Assembly (NCBI GenBank): GCA_947505025.1
Contig: CANNIJ010000030.1
Coordinates: 1-15,893 of the forward strand
Direction of reading: 5' to 3'
DNA from: Legionellaceae bacterium
GTDB taxonomy: Bacteria > Pseudomonadota > Gammaproteobacteria > Legionellales > Legionellaceae
DNA: 15,893 nucleotides
Within the stretch, counting starts at the first letter, position 1; each line of letters begins with the position of its first letter. The notes below the pieces were generated by a model. It was not told the DNA's origin, searched no databases, and worked only from the letters and a program-made list of their open reading frames with translations. The position numbers and the translations under genes are program-made. This document shows positions 1 to 8,979 of this stretch, piece after piece.

Positions 1-760
1 CAAATAAATTAAAGTTTTGTTTTAACCCGGTGCTAATCCAAGTATCAACTGTATTTGGTTCTGGTTGGATCAGAGGAATTTCATCATGCGCTAGGCTGGC
101 TACTTGATCGTATAAATGATTGGTTATTTGACTTAATAGTTCATTTTTATTAATCAAATCATTTTGGGCGGCTATTACCTCGGCACATGATTGATCATAC
201 GCTGCCTGAGATTCATATACCGCCGTAATGGCATCGACACCAACCTTAAAACGTTGGGTTGCTTGATTTAGTTGACGCATATTTGCACGTTTTTTTGCCT
301 GGGCATATCGCAGTGTATCTTTTGCAAATAATACATATAAATACGTGCTCGTAGTACGCATCATCAATTCTTGGGCTGCGTTATTAAAGCTCGCAAGAGA
401 TGCTTTTACACTGGCTTTGGCTTGTTGTACTTTAGACCAGGCTTCATAATTGAAAATCGCTTGTGACGCGTTAATTTTCCAGACATTAGCATTGTATGTT
501 TGGTTAACGGTAAATATTGTGGTATCAACTATTTGTTGCGTACGACCAGCTACCGCAGCTAGGGTTAATTGTGGCAGTAATGCGGCCCAAGCTTGAGGTA
601 ACACTTCGCTTTGACTCATGAATGTACTGTATGCGATTTTAAAGTCTGGATCATTATCAACTGCTTGATGATAAACATCCATTAAATCGGCCGCTATTAC
701 ATCAAAATGTGCGCTACACATCACGACAAACAACAGCGTGCGCAGTAGATTTTTTTTCAT
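1..760 (-). CDS. tolC: TolC-family outer-membrane channel protein, N-terminal part (runs off the window)
   Basis: About 253 codons read from the ATG at 760 down to the window edge without a stop. The protein begins with a signal peptide (MKKNLLRTLLFVVMCSA..., probable cleavage after VIAA near residue 24), followed by DLMDVYHQAVDNDPDFK. That start, L-x-x-Y-x-x-A-x-x-x-D-P, is the classic opening of TolC-type outer-membrane efflux proteins. Next come long helical stretches rich in Ala, Gln and Asn, with RFKVGVDAITAVYESQAAYD matching the family's R-x-x-V-G-x-x-x-x-x-x-x-x-x-E-x-x-A-x-x-D pattern. TolC trimers form the outer-membrane exit duct for type I secretion and RND/ABC export. The start has a good AGGA site about 9 bases upstream that overlaps the stop of the preceding methyltransferase gene. 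The two genes are 10 bases apart and probably co-transcribed. The C-terminal half is outside the window. Confidence 0.9.
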   Translation of the reverse strand, partial: MKKNLLRTLLFVVMCSAHFDVIAADLMDVYHQAVDNDPDFKIAYSTFMSQSEVLPQAWAALLPQLTLAAVAGRTQQIVDTTIFTVNQTYNANVWKINASQAIFNYEAWSKVQQAKASVKASLASFNNAAQELMMRTTSTYLYVLFAKDTLRYAQAKKRANMRQLNQATQRFKVGVDAITAVYESQAAYDQSCAEVIAAQNDLINKNELLSQITNHLYDQVASLAHDEIPLIQPEPNTVDTWISTGLKQNFNLF

Positions 761-770
761 TCTATTTATC

Positions 771-1424
771 CTAAAAAACAAACACAGGCTTGCTAGCTGT
801 ATCGATAAGTAATGCAGTTTGTGTTTCAAATAATTGCCTGATATGCCATTGATTTTGATGATCAAGGGTGTGCAGCGTTGCTTTGACTATAGGTCCTTCC
901 TCGATCAAAGCTAGCAGCTGGCCTCCACATAAAACTTGTAACAATGCTGTGTCAGGTAATTCACGTAATGCGCCAGTGTAGACTATCACGTTATATGGTT
1001 CTTGTTGGAACCAGCCATTTATTGCATTATTCGTGATTAAGGAGACATTATTGACTTTATGTTGTGATAGTTTATCTGCTGCATAATCCGTAAACGACTT
1101 AAAATAATCTACGCTGTACACATGTTTACACATATAGCTGAGCATTGCAGTAAAAAAACCTGTTCCAGTGCCAATTTCTAATACGACTTCATTGCCACGC
1201 AAATCTAGAGCTTTAAGCATTAAAGCTTCTTCCAGAGGAGTTAACATGTGTTGCATGTGATCTAATGGGATCCGCATATCTGAGTAGGCAAAGTTCTTGT
1301 ATACTTCTGGTACAAATTCTGCACGTGGAAAGCGTTCATATAAGTACAGTAATGGCTCATACGTGACCCCTCCAGTACGTAATTGTTGTGAAATCATATT
1401 ATGGCGGGCTGTGACATTTTGCAT
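771..1424 (-). CDS. Pcm-like protein-L-isoaspartate O-methyltransferase family protein
   Basis: SAM-dependent methyltransferase of the PCMT family, which in its classical form repairs isoaspartyl residues in aged proteins. Numbering from the ATG at 1424 (217 residues), the N-terminus has the family pattern ARHNMISQQLR. SAM motif I is VVLEIGTGTGFFTAML at about residues 80-95, and a later strand YNVIVYTGALRELP corresponds to the Pcm segment D-A-I-I-V-T-A-A-P-x-E-I-P. The usual I-S-x-P motif before the SAM site is replaced by HMQHMLTPLEE, so the substrate may differ from that of E. coli Pcm. The frame is open upstream to a TTG at 1466 and has another ATG at 1436. I prefer 1424 because family alignment begins there and GGA lies 7 bases upstream. 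It is immediately upstream of tolC, with a 10-base gap, and divergent from ettA. Confidence 0.85.
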   Translation of the reverse strand: MQNVTARHNMISQQLRTGGVTYEPLLYLYERFPRAEFVPEVYKNFAYSDMRIPLDHMQHMLTPLEEALMLKALDLRGNEVVLEIGTGTGFFTAMLSYMCKHVYSVDYFKSFTDYAADKLSQHKVNNVSLITNNAINGWFQQEPYNVIVYTGALRELPDTALLQVLCGGQLLALIEEGPIVKATLHTLDHQNQWHIRQLFETQTALLIDTASKPVFVF

Positions 1425-1502
1425 ATAAGGATCCATTAAGAAAAAAGATTCCAGTGATTTTAACAAGAACTCACAATTTTCATAGTGCTACGCAACAGTA
1501 TT

Positions 1503-1511
1503 TGTTATAAT
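1503..1511 (+). promoter_or_regulatory. Extended -10 promoter for ettA
   Basis: TGTTATAAT (1503-1511) is a perfect TATAAT preceded by TGn, an extended -10 element. It lies 33 bases before the ettA ATG. No good -35 box is visible at the usual distance, which fits extended -10 promoters. It sits in the divergent gap between the methyltransferase gene and ettA. Confidence 0.6.
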
Positions 1512-1544
1512 CGCGACATTTTATTTGCCTAAGCGGTGGATTGT

Positions 1545-3218
1545 ATGGCGCAATTTATTTTTACGATGGATCAAGTGAGCAAACACGTTGATAATCAACG
1601 TGTTATTTTAAAGGACATTTCCTTGAGTTTTTACCCTGGTGCCAAAATTGGCGTATTAGGATTAAATGGATCCGGGAAATCAACTTTACTCCGGATCATG
1701 GCTGGAGTTGATACTCAATTTGAAGGACAAGCTCGAGCTCAGCCGGGAATAAAAATTGGTTATTTAGCACAAGAACCTGAAGTTGATCTGAGTAAAACCG
1801 TACGTGAAGTTATTTTGGAAGGCGTAGCAGATATGCGCGCGCATCTGGCTGAATTTGATCGTATCAGTCAGTGTTTTGCTCTGCCCATGAGCGATGATGA
1901 AATGAATACGCTGTTAGAGCAGCAGGGTGAGTTACAGCAATTGATTGAAGCAGGTGATGGTTGGGATCTGGATCGTCAGTTAGAAGTTGCGGCAGATGCA
2001 TTACGGTTGCCGGAGTGGGACACGAATGTTGCACAGTTGTCTGGAGGAGAGCGCAGGCGATTGGCTTTATGTAGATTGCTACTTTCTCATCCAGATATGC
2101 TGTTATTAGACGAGCCAACCAACCATTTAGATGCAGAAAGTGTGGCATGGCTGGAACGTTATCTTGAGGAGTTTTCAGGTACGGTAGTTGCTATTACACA
2201 TGATAGATATTTTCTTGAACAAGCTGCAGAGTGGATTTTAGAATTAGATCGGGGTGAAGGGATACCTTACAAAGGCAATTATACTGCATGGCTGGAACAA
2301 AAGAGTGAGCGTTTAGCCCGAGAACAAAAACAAGAGGATTCACATCAGCGTTCAATTAAAGCTGAACTAGAATGGGTGCGTACTTCACCTAAAGGTCGGC
2401 ATGCAAAAAATAAAGCACGTTTAGCGCGTTTTGAAGAAATGAATGCTAAGGAATTTCAAAAACGTAACGAAACCAATGAATTATATATCCCCCCTGGTGC
2501 TCGTTTGGGCGATTTGGTTTTGGAAGGTCACCATTTGAGTAAAGTGTTTGGTGATCGTATTTTGTTTGAGGATTTAAATTTTGTGTTGCCTAAAGGCGGA
2601 ATTTTAGGCATTATTGGCCCGAATGGTGCTGGCAAGTCAACATTTTTGAAAATGTTAACGGGGCATGTATTACCCGATACTGGTGAACTGCGGCAGGGCG
2701 ATACCGTTGATATGGCATACGTAGATCAAATGCGCGATGAAATTGATCTTAACAAAACTGTTTGGGAAGAAATTTCTGGCGGACATGACATCATGCAAGT
2801 CGGTGCTTTTCAGATGCCGTCACGTGCGTATGTAGGACGATTTAATTTTAAAGGCGCAGATCAACAGAAAAAGATGTCGCAATTGTCTGGTGGTGAGCGC
2901 AATCGGGTGCATTTAGCCAAAGTCCTGAAGCGTGGCGCTAATGTATTATTGTTAGATGAACCGAGTAATGATTTAGATGTAGAAACACTGCGAGCATTAG
3001 AAGATGCGTTGTTAGCGTATCCTGGGTGCGCGGTTGTGGTATCACATGATCGTTGGTTTTTAGATCGTGTGTGCACGCATTTCATGGCTTTTGAGGGGGA
3101 TGCTAAGGTGGTGTTTATCGCCGGCAATTATCATGACTATGAAGCTGACAGAGTGCGTCGTTTGGGTGCTGAAGCCAGCAGACCATCGCGCCTAAAATAT
3201 CGTCGTTTACAGGCATAG
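1545..3218 (+). CDS. ettA: Energy-dependent translational throttle protein EttA (ABC-F ATPase)
   Basis: Soluble ABC-F protein with two ATPase domains. EttA binds the ribosomal E site and gates entry into elongation according to ATP/ADP level. It is 557 residues from the ATG at 1545 (E. coli about 555) and nearly collinear with that protein. The first domain has Walker A GLNGSGKST (39-47), signature LSGGE (165-169) and Walker B DEPTNHLD (from 189). The arm and linker occupy about residues 240-310. The second domain has Walker A GPNGAGKST (from 358), LSGGE (from 447) and DEPSNDLD (from 471), followed by the H-loop VSHDRWFLD. Both catalytic Glu residues follow Walker B. The GTG at 1536 is in frame, but ATG 1545 is chosen because GGTGGA lies 4 bases upstream and MAQF is the family N-terminus. 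The Ser in place of Thr in the second DEP[T/S]ND is a small oddity. Confidence 0.97.
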   Translation: MAQFIFTMDQVSKHVDNQRVILKDISLSFYPGAKIGVLGLNGSGKSTLLRIMAGVDTQFEGQARAQPGIKIGYLAQEPEVDLSKTVREVILEGVADMRAHLAEFDRISQCFALPMSDDEMNTLLEQQGELQQLIEAGDGWDLDRQLEVAADALRLPEWDTNVAQLSGGERRRLALCRLLLSHPDMLLLDEPTNHLDAESVAWLERYLEEFSGTVVAITHDRYFLEQAAEWILELDRGEGIPYKGNYTAWLEQKSERLAREQKQEDSHQRSIKAELEWVRTSPKGRHAKNKARLARFEEMNAKEFQKRNETNELYIPPGARLGDLVLEGHHLSKVFGDRILFEDLNFVLPKGGILGIIGPNGAGKSTFLKMLTGHVLPDTGELRQGDTVDMAYVDQMRDEIDLNKTVWEEISGGHDIMQVGAFQMPSRAYVGRFNFKGADQQKKMSQLSGGERNRVHLAKVLKRGANVLLLDEPSNDLDVETLRALEDALLAYPGCAVVVSHDRWFLDRVCTHFMAFEGDAKVVFIAGNYHDYEADRVRRLGAEASRPSRLKYRRLQA

Positions 3219-3234
3219 AAGAGGGGTGTTTTTG

Positions 3235-3837
3235 ATGTTGAAAAAATTATGGCTGTGTGTTGGTGTATGCCTGGCTTTGTCTGGTTGTATTGAGGATGAT
3301 CCTTCAACATATATTACCGATGACGCCGGACATGTGCATCATACAATGCACTATTTATTAGATAAACGCGGGCGATCATATTTCCCCATGCATATTCCTG
3401 CTAGCAGAGAGCGGCAGTTTATTTTTGATCCTAAAGTTTCGGCATGGGCGGCTTATGCTACCGATGGACACAGAGTCATGACTGGCAGTGCTTCTGGCGG
3501 CAAAGACTTTTGTGAAGATGTTGGTCAGCCATGCCGTACAGTGACAGGTACTTTCCACGTGTATAAAAAGCGTGGCGCAGCGTGTACTTCAGGTGAATAT
3601 CCAGTAGAAACAGAAGGCGGTGCAAAGATGCCTTTCTGTATGTATTTCTTCCAAGGCTTTACAATTCATGCGGCATATGAAGTGCCTACATACAACGCTA
3701 GTCACGGCTGCGTGCGTGTATTGCCCAGTGCTGCAAAATGGTTAAATGAACAATTCATCAACGTGGGAACACGGGTGACTGTTTTGTCATACGAGGATGA
3801 GAACGGAGATGGAGATTGGTTACAGCAGCAGAAATAA
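3235..3837 (+). CDS. L,D-transpeptidase (YkuD-domain) lipoprotein
   Basis: Predicted 200-residue lipoprotein. MLKKLWLCVGVCLALSGC ends in a lipobox (LSGC) with lipidation at Cys18. The YkuD catalytic signature is clear: His145, then SHGCVRV with Ser156, His157 and nucleophile Cys159. YkuD enzymes form 3-3 peptidoglycan crosslinks or attach proteins to peptidoglycan in the periplasm. The sequence before the motif has several extra cysteines (FCEDVGQPC, GAACTSG, MPFC) that could form disulfides. The GTG at 3226 is in frame, but the ATG at 3235 is preferred because GAGGGG lies 8 bases upstream. It starts 16 bases after the ettA stop and its 3' end overlaps the next gene. Whether it is a crosslinking enzyme or a relative with another substrate cannot be told here. 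Confidence 0.88.
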   Translation: MLKKLWLCVGVCLALSGCIEDDPSTYITDDAGHVHHTMHYLLDKRGRSYFPMHIPASRERQFIFDPKVSAWAAYATDGHRVMTGSASGGKDFCEDVGQPCRTVTGTFHVYKKRGAACTSGEYPVETEGGAKMPFCMYFFQGFTIHAAYEVPTYNASHGCVRVLPSAAKWLNEQFINVGTRVTVLSYEDENGDGDWLQQQK

Positions 3838-5773
3838 TACTTGTCGCCAACTAGAGTTAACTCTGCGTGGCGTGCTTTTGGCCGTAGTTTTGACTGTATT
3901 ATTAGCTATGTCCAATGCATTCCTTGCGCTAAAGCTTGGCATATTAACTTCAGCTTCGATTCCTGCAGCCATGCTTTCGATGAGTATTTTGCGCTGGTTT
4001 AATGGCTCAACAGTTCTAGAAAACAATGCGGTGCAAACGGCAGCTTCTGCGGGAGAAGCTGTGGCTGGAGGCATAGTTTATACTATCCCGGCTTTGATTG
4101 TGATTGGATATTGGCATCATTTTGATTATGTGACCAATGTTATGATTGCTTTATTTGGTGGTGTGCTGGGGGTATTGTTTTCAATTCCATTACGTAAATA
4201 TTTGGTGCATGATCGCACGCTAGCATTTCCTGAAGGACAAGCAATTGCGCATGTATTGCAATCTTCATCGGGTAATGTTGGTGTAAAAGACATAATCTAT
4301 GGTGGTGGTTTTGGCGCATTATTCGAGCTGTTGCAGTCAGGCTTTGGGATTTTAGCCGGCAGCATCAGTCAAGTGTTTGTAATCAAGCGTACATTATTTG
4401 TGCTTTGTATGGGTTTTTCAAGCACCATGTTGAGCGCAGGATATTTAATGGGTTTTGATTTGGCTGTAAGTGTTTGCTTGGGGGCAGTGATTGCTTGGGG
4501 GATAGCCTTACCAATAGCCAGTCATGTTTTTCCATGGATCTCTGCAGATCCAGCACCGGCAATGATGGGTTTATGGACCAGCGAGCTACGGTATCTGGGT
4601 ATTGGTGCCATGCTATTTGCCGGACTGTGGACGTTAGTTAGACTGGCAAAACCTATGGCTTTAAGGATTTTTGGATTAGCTACATGCAGAGCAATACCCA
4701 GAGATAAAACCCGGCAGAGATTACGTACAGAACAAGATCTGCCTGTCAGCATGATCATCAGCAGTTTAGTTTTAATTACTCTGGCTTTATTTTACTTTTT
4801 CAGTCACATGTTGCCATTTGATCTGTTTGGTATGAATCAGAATATGGCTCGATGGATGATTTTAGCGTCAGTGACTTATGTGTTAGTGATTGGCTTTTTT
4901 TTCTCTGTGATCACATCATACTTTTCTGGCATGGTAGGAGTTACTGCCAGTCCAGGTAGTGCTGTAGTGATCGCAGGCATTTTATTTGCAGCTTGGATTA
5001 TGATGACGGTATTATCGTCGATTTTGCCATTACCTTTGAATGCAATGCAATTATCAGCTGCAGAAGCCATGGTAATGATTATGGGCGCAATTGTTACGGG
5101 AATTGCGGCAATAGCCAATGACAATACTCAAGATCTAAAGGTTGGGCAGTTATTAGGCGCAACGCCGTGGAAACAGCAGCTGATGTTACTCCTGGGGGTG
5201 GTAGTAGCTTCCTTGGTTATCCCACCGGTTATGCAGTTGTTATTTGAGGTTTATGGCATTGCAGGTGTTATGCCGCATGCGGGCATGGATCCAGCCCAAT
5301 CCTTGCCCGCGCCTACGGCTGCTATGTTTGCAGCAATTACTCTGGCAGTTTTCCAGCACAACCTGCCTTTTGGCATGATGTTATTGGGTGCTGTTTGCAT
5401 GTTAGCAATTATGCTGTTGTTACATTTGATGAAATTATCGCGATTTTTTAAGTTATCTATGCTTGGAGTAGGTATGGGTATGTATTTGCCGCTAACGACT
5501 ACATTACCGTTGTTTGCTGGTGGATTGATGGCCAGGTTTATTCAGCGCCGAACTGATCCTAAGCACCATCATATTGGTACGAGAATTGCCTGCGGCATGT
5601 TGGCTGGTGCAAGTCTATCAGCAGTTTTTTTAGCAGTTCCGGCAGGAATATTACATAAAGCCGATCCATTACGTCTGGTCGGATCTTCCTTTACACCCTA
5701 CAGCGTGCTGTTGAGTATATTAGCTCTTGCTGGCTTATGGCTCTGGATGCGCCAACGGGTTCTACAGGGATGA
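3797..5773 (+). CDS. OPT-family transporter (oligopeptide or metal-chelate type)
   Basis: A 658-residue polytopic inner-membrane protein with about 14-16 hydrophobic segments. The beginning, ELTLRGVLLAVVLTVLLA followed by SNAFLALKLGILTSASIPAAMLSM, is the typical first-helix region of prokaryotic OPT (oligopeptide transporter) family proteins. NNAVQTAASAGEAVAGGIVYTIPAL is also characteristic, as is NDNTQDLKVGQLLGATPWKQQ in the second half. OPT members import oligopeptides or metal-chelate complexes by secondary transport, and the substrate cannot be deduced. The first ATG (3797) lies inside the upstream transpeptidase gene, giving a 41-base overlap. The in-frame ATG at 3809 is an alternative with GAGG at a more normal distance. 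Either way translation is probably coupled to the upstream gene. It converges on the MFS gene with a 7-base gap. Confidence 0.9.
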   Translation: MRTEMEIGYSSRNNTCRQLELTLRGVLLAVVLTVLLAMSNAFLALKLGILTSASIPAAMLSMSILRWFNGSTVLENNAVQTAASAGEAVAGGIVYTIPALIVIGYWHHFDYVTNVMIALFGGVLGVLFSIPLRKYLVHDRTLAFPEGQAIAHVLQSSSGNVGVKDIIYGGGFGALFELLQSGFGILAGSISQVFVIKRTLFVLCMGFSSTMLSAGYLMGFDLAVSVCLGAVIAWGIALPIASHVFPWISADPAPAMMGLWTSELRYLGIGAMLFAGLWTLVRLAKPMALRIFGLATCRAIPRDKTRQRLRTEQDLPVSMIISSLVLITLALFYFFSHMLPFDLFGMNQNMARWMILASVTYVLVIGFFFSVITSYFSGMVGVTASPGSAVVIAGILFAAWIMMTVLSSILPLPLNAMQLSAAEAMVMIMGAIVTGIAAIANDNTQDLKVGQLLGATPWKQQLMLLLGVVVASLVIPPVMQLLFEVYGIAGVMPHAGMDPAQSLPAPTAAMFAAITLAVFQHNLPFGMMLLGAVCMLAIMLLLHLMKLSRFFKLSMLGVGMGMYLPLTTTLPLFAGGLMARFIQRRTDPKHHHIGTRIACGMLAGASLSAVFLAVPAGILHKADPLRLVGSSFTPYSVLLSILALAGLWLWMRQRVLQG

Positions 5774-5780
5774 AATTTTC

Positions 5781-7082
5781 CTAGGCCCTGACAAACTGAC
5801 TTTTACAATAAGTTTCACGTACATAAGGTAAAATCATCAGTGCAATCAACATGCCTGCTGGTAAAAAAGATAATGCAATATGGTATGCGCTCATAGGATA
5901 AAAACGTACATGATGTTTGTATTGTCCTTGCCAGCAAAGATCTAAGATGTAGCCAATTGCTGGTTCAGCAAATGCAGCTCCAATCATGTTAATCATATTC
6001 ATAAAGCTTAAGCCTGTGGCCACGTAACGCGTGTTGCATAATTCTTTGGCTAACGCAAATGCGGGTAAAAATCCTGCAGATAAAATCCCAAAAGCTAACA
6101 GTAGCATTTGCATAATTGTAGTGTTGGTAATTGGCACATATAAAAATAGCAGGCTGGTGATCAAGGAACCGATGGCTGCTATATATAGCGCAGGTTTACG
6201 GCGCCCAATCTTGTTTGAAAATATTCCCCAAAGAGGACTTGCGATAGCCCAACCTAACAGCATGATTATACTATAATTAGCCGCGCTGGTTTTGCTGAGG
6301 TGCATTTTAAACATAAAAAATGGTACACCCCATAAGCCGCAGAGCACCGGAGTTGCCATATACATTAATCCGCCATAACAAGCGACTAGCCATAATTGTT
6401 TATTCTGAATGACTTCAAGTACGCTGCTCCACAAAGATTCTTTGGTAGTGGATGCGCTGGTATCATGATCGATTTTCTCATGTGGGGCATCGGTTGCGAC
6501 AGCATAGATGAGTCCAGCAATGACTAATCCAATACAACCAAGAATCATCATACTTTGACGCCAGCCACAATGATCGATCAACAATGCCAGAGGTGTTTGG
6601 CCAAAGATAGCGCCCAAGGTTCCTATCGTAACCATAAGTCCGGTCAGGAAAGCAAAACGGTCTGCTGCAAACCAGCTGGAGGCTAATTTCATGGCACCAA
6701 CTGCAGCAAATGCACTACCAAAACCAATCATTAGACGTGCACAACAGGCCATACCTAAATGATGCGTCATCCCAAAAGCCATGGTACTGAGTGCGCAAAT
6801 TGTCGTGGCAATTGTTAATAACCGTCGCGGACCAAAATGATCCATTAATACACCACCAGGAATTTGCATAATTGCATACGAGTAAAAATAAATACCAACT
6901 AAGACACCAAGTGCATGACTAGTGATAGAAAAGTCATGCATTAATTCAGTGCTCATGACGTTAGGTGACACTTGTAATAGAAATTCATAAAAGTAAAAAA
7001 GGCACCCCAAGCCCCATACCACCCAGGATTTTAAGGAATGAGTTATTTTTCTTGATTTATGCTCAGAATGTTCATACGTCAT
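5781..7082 (-). CDS. Major facilitator superfamily (MFS) transporter
   Basis: A 433-residue protein with about 12 hydrophobic helices. After a charged cytoplasmic N-terminus (about 20 residues), the first helix is followed by FSITSHALGVLVGIYFYSYA. MFS motif A is GGVLMDHFGPRRLL (about 76-89), between helices 2 and 3, and a degenerate second motif A (FSNKIGRRKPAL) lies in the C-terminal half. The overall look, YFYEFLLQVSPNVMSTELMHDF and Y-A-I-M-Q-I-P-G-G, is that of MFS permeases common in Legionella and Coxiella, where several are nutrient importers. The substrate is unknown. The start ATG has AAGGA about 10 bases upstream. It is transcribed alone on the minus strand, divergent from the efflux adaptor gene. 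Confidence 0.9.
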   Translation of the reverse strand: MTYEHSEHKSRKITHSLKSWVVWGLGCLFYFYEFLLQVSPNVMSTELMHDFSITSHALGVLVGIYFYSYAIMQIPGGVLMDHFGPRRLLTIATTICALSTMAFGMTHHLGMACCARLMIGFGSAFAAVGAMKLASSWFAADRFAFLTGLMVTIGTLGAIFGQTPLALLIDHCGWRQSMMILGCIGLVIAGLIYAVATDAPHEKIDHDTSASTTKESLWSSVLEVIQNKQLWLVACYGGLMYMATPVLCGLWGVPFFMFKMHLSKTSAANYSIIMLLGWAIASPLWGIFSNKIGRRKPALYIAAIGSLITSLLFLYVPITNTTIMQMLLLAFGILSAGFLPAFALAKELCNTRYVATGLSFMNMINMIGAAFAEPAIGYILDLCWQGQYKHHVRFYPMSAYHIALSFLPAGMLIALMILPYVRETYCKSQFVRA

Positions 7083-7134
7083 CTTGTTGTGGTCCTTGCT
7101 TTAAAAACTGCCTATTTAAGTTATTTTTTGCTTA

Positions 7135-7164
7135 ACTATATATCATATGATACTTGCGAGTAAA
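7135..7164 (-). promoter_or_regulatory. Promoter for the MFS gene with an operator-like palindrome in its spacer
   Basis: On the minus strand, TTTACT (7164-7159) and TATAGT (7140-7135) are separated by 18 bases. The spacer contains the perfect 12-base palindrome TATCATATGATA (7141-7152), which abuts the -10 box and looks like a repressor site. The transcript would have a leader of about 45 bases before the MFS ATG. Confidence 0.5.
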
Positions 7165-7265
7165 GGATTCATTATTTACTAGGCACGGCTGCCGCATTAA
7201 AATTTGTTGATTGTCATTGAACTTGCTAAGATGGATTGTTGGAATAACACATCACAAGGATTGGG

Positions 7266-8396
7266 ATGTTGAAACGTACTGGGTTGCAGCGCAAGACTGT
7301 TGTGGGTCTGTTATTGGTACTGGCTACCGCCGGCTTAATAATAAATCACTACAGCAGCGCCAATAACGCCGTCGTTGTTCCTTTATTGCACATTAATGGT
7401 CATCTTGAAATCCCTGTGGGCTCTCCCCTAAGGTCCATTATTCATTCACAGCCAGTATTGTTAGAAAATATATCTATCCCTTTGAGCGTGCCCGCGAATG
7501 TTCAAGTATTACCGTCTAAAGTTTTAGAGTTAATTCCACCTGCAGCCGGTCGGATCACGCAAATAAATTATTCTTTAGGTGATTTTATCAAACGCGGCGA
7601 TGTACTTTATACCATGGAATCGCCGGATATCAGGCTGGCAATTAGTGAGTTAAATCAGGCTCATGCGGCATATGAATCAGCTAAGGAAAGCTTGCTACGG
7701 CAACAAAAAATGATCCAGGCTAATTTGGGTGCATTAATGGACTTGCAGCAAGCAAAGATGACTTATGATCAAGCTTTAAGTGAGCTTGATCGATCTAGTG
7801 CGCGTCTATCTATATTTAAAGTAGAGCCAAAAGATTTGAGCAACGATGGACTGTTACATGTGCGCTCAGCTTTGTCTGGACAGGTTCAGGCGATTAATGT
7901 CGCACCCGGATCTTTTTGGAATGATCTGACCAGTTCATTGATGACAGTCGTTGATATATCTGAAGTTTATATAGTTGCGCATGTACAAGAGCGAGATATA
8001 AATGCAGTTTATGTTGGGCAAAATGTAGATCTAAAATTTGCAGATAATAAAAAAAACATGCGCACCAAGGTAACTTATATCCAACCAATTCTTAGTGCTG
8101 ACACACGCACTTTAGATGTAGCTATGTTAGTTAAAAATGCAGATTTGTCTTTGAAACCGAATACTTTTGTGACGGCTTATTTTTTACGTAAACCCAAGCA
8201 ACGTATTGTCTTACCATTAACCGCAGTGATTCAGCGCGGATTTGATTCGGTTGTGTTTGTAGAGATTTCACCGTGGATTTTTGATGTGCGCAGAGTTGTG
8301 ACCGGATTATATACTGAACAAGGAGTCGAGGTACTTGCAGGTTTGACGCTCCAGGATCATGTGGTATTGACCGGGGGGATCTTGTTGAATGATTGA
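7266..8396 (+). CDS. RND efflux periplasmic adaptor (membrane fusion protein, HlyD/CusB type)
   Basis: A 376-residue adaptor subunit of a tripartite exporter. It has an N-terminal membrane anchor or signal (about residues 11-27). The lipoyl-like half is PPAAGRITQINYSLGDFIKRG with VLYTMESPDI (about 91-122), followed by an alpha-hairpin of Ala, Gln and Leu-rich helices (about 122-190). The second lipoyl half (LSGQVQAINVAPGSFW) is followed by a beta-barrel region and a C-terminal membrane-proximal domain (LPLTAVIQRGFDSVVFVE). Start ATG 7266 has AAGGA 5 bases upstream. The gene appears intact, but its partner pump and outer-membrane channel directly downstream are broken, so the protein is probably an orphan or has been re-used with TolC and another pump. 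The stop overlaps the pump's ATG (ATGATTGA). Relationship to heavy-metal RND adaptors is inferred from the downstream pump fragment. Confidence 0.88.
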   Translation: MLKRTGLQRKTVVGLLLVLATAGLIINHYSSANNAVVVPLLHINGHLEIPVGSPLRSIIHSQPVLLENISIPLSVPANVQVLPSKVLELIPPAAGRITQINYSLGDFIKRGDVLYTMESPDIRLAISELNQAHAAYESAKESLLRQQKMIQANLGALMDLQQAKMTYDQALSELDRSSARLSIFKVEPKDLSNDGLLHVRSALSGQVQAINVAPGSFWNDLTSSLMTVVDISEVYIVAHVQERDINAVYVGQNVDLKFADNKKNMRTKVTYIQPILSADTRTLDVAMLVKNADLSLKPNTFVTAYFLRKPKQRIVLPLTAVIQRGFDSVVFVEISPWIFDVRRVVTGLYTEQGVEVLAGLTLQDHVVLTGGILLND

Positions 8397-8979
8397 CTCC
8401 TGGGTCCGTTTGTGTTTTCAGCGTCGTGGCATTGTTTTGTTGATCTTTGTGTTGATGGCATTATACGGAATCTATTGTTGGCAACAATTACCGTTAGAAG
8501 CCTATCCAGACATTGCCCCAGTAACCTCCCAAGTTATTACTCAAGTTAATGGTTTGGCCGCAGAAGAGGTTGAGCAACAGATAACTATACCATTAGAGCG
8601 AAAGTTAATAAGTACTCCAGGTATGAGTATGATTCGTTCACGGAGTACATTTGGATTATCTTTAATTACTATGGTTTTTGATGACAATATTGAAGATTAT
8701 TGGTCCAGAGAAAGAATCCACGACACTATCGATAGTATTAGCTTGCCATACAATGCAGTTCCAGTCTTAGACCCATTGACCTCGGCGGTAGGGGAGATTT
8801 ATAGATACACTATGAATTCAGATACTTATACCTTACGTGAGTTGTCCGAGCTACAGTTGTGGATGGTTATTCCGCGTTTGCAAAAAGTTAAAAATGTGGT
8901 TGATATTGCGAATTTTGGCGGCTTGACCACACCCTCAGTTTACCCGTGGATTTGCCGGTTAGATTGCCGGCTAGATTAG
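8389..8979 (+). pseudogene. Truncated heavy-metal-type RND efflux pump (CzcA/CusA family), N-terminal fragment
   Basis: The first 180 or so residues are a normal CzcA/CusA-type pump beginning. They include a first transmembrane helix (RGIVLLIFVLMALYGIYCW), then LPLEAYPDIAPVTSQVITQV, GLAAEEVEQQITIPLE and LWMVIPRLQKVKNVVDIANFGG. The family protein is usually about 1,000-1,050 residues, with 12 helices. Here the similarity ends after GGLTT near 8930. The remaining codons are out-of-frame reading of an outer-membrane-factor gene and stop at 8979. All other transmembrane helices and the proton-relay residues are lost, so it cannot transport. Translational coupling to the adaptor gene (8 shared bases) remains. 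Confidence 0.88.

Noticed and set aside
5765..5790. CAGGG/CCCTG considered as a bidirectional terminator between the OPT and MFS genes
   Set aside because: Only 5 base pairs with a 16-base loop and no T tract. Too weak to annotate.
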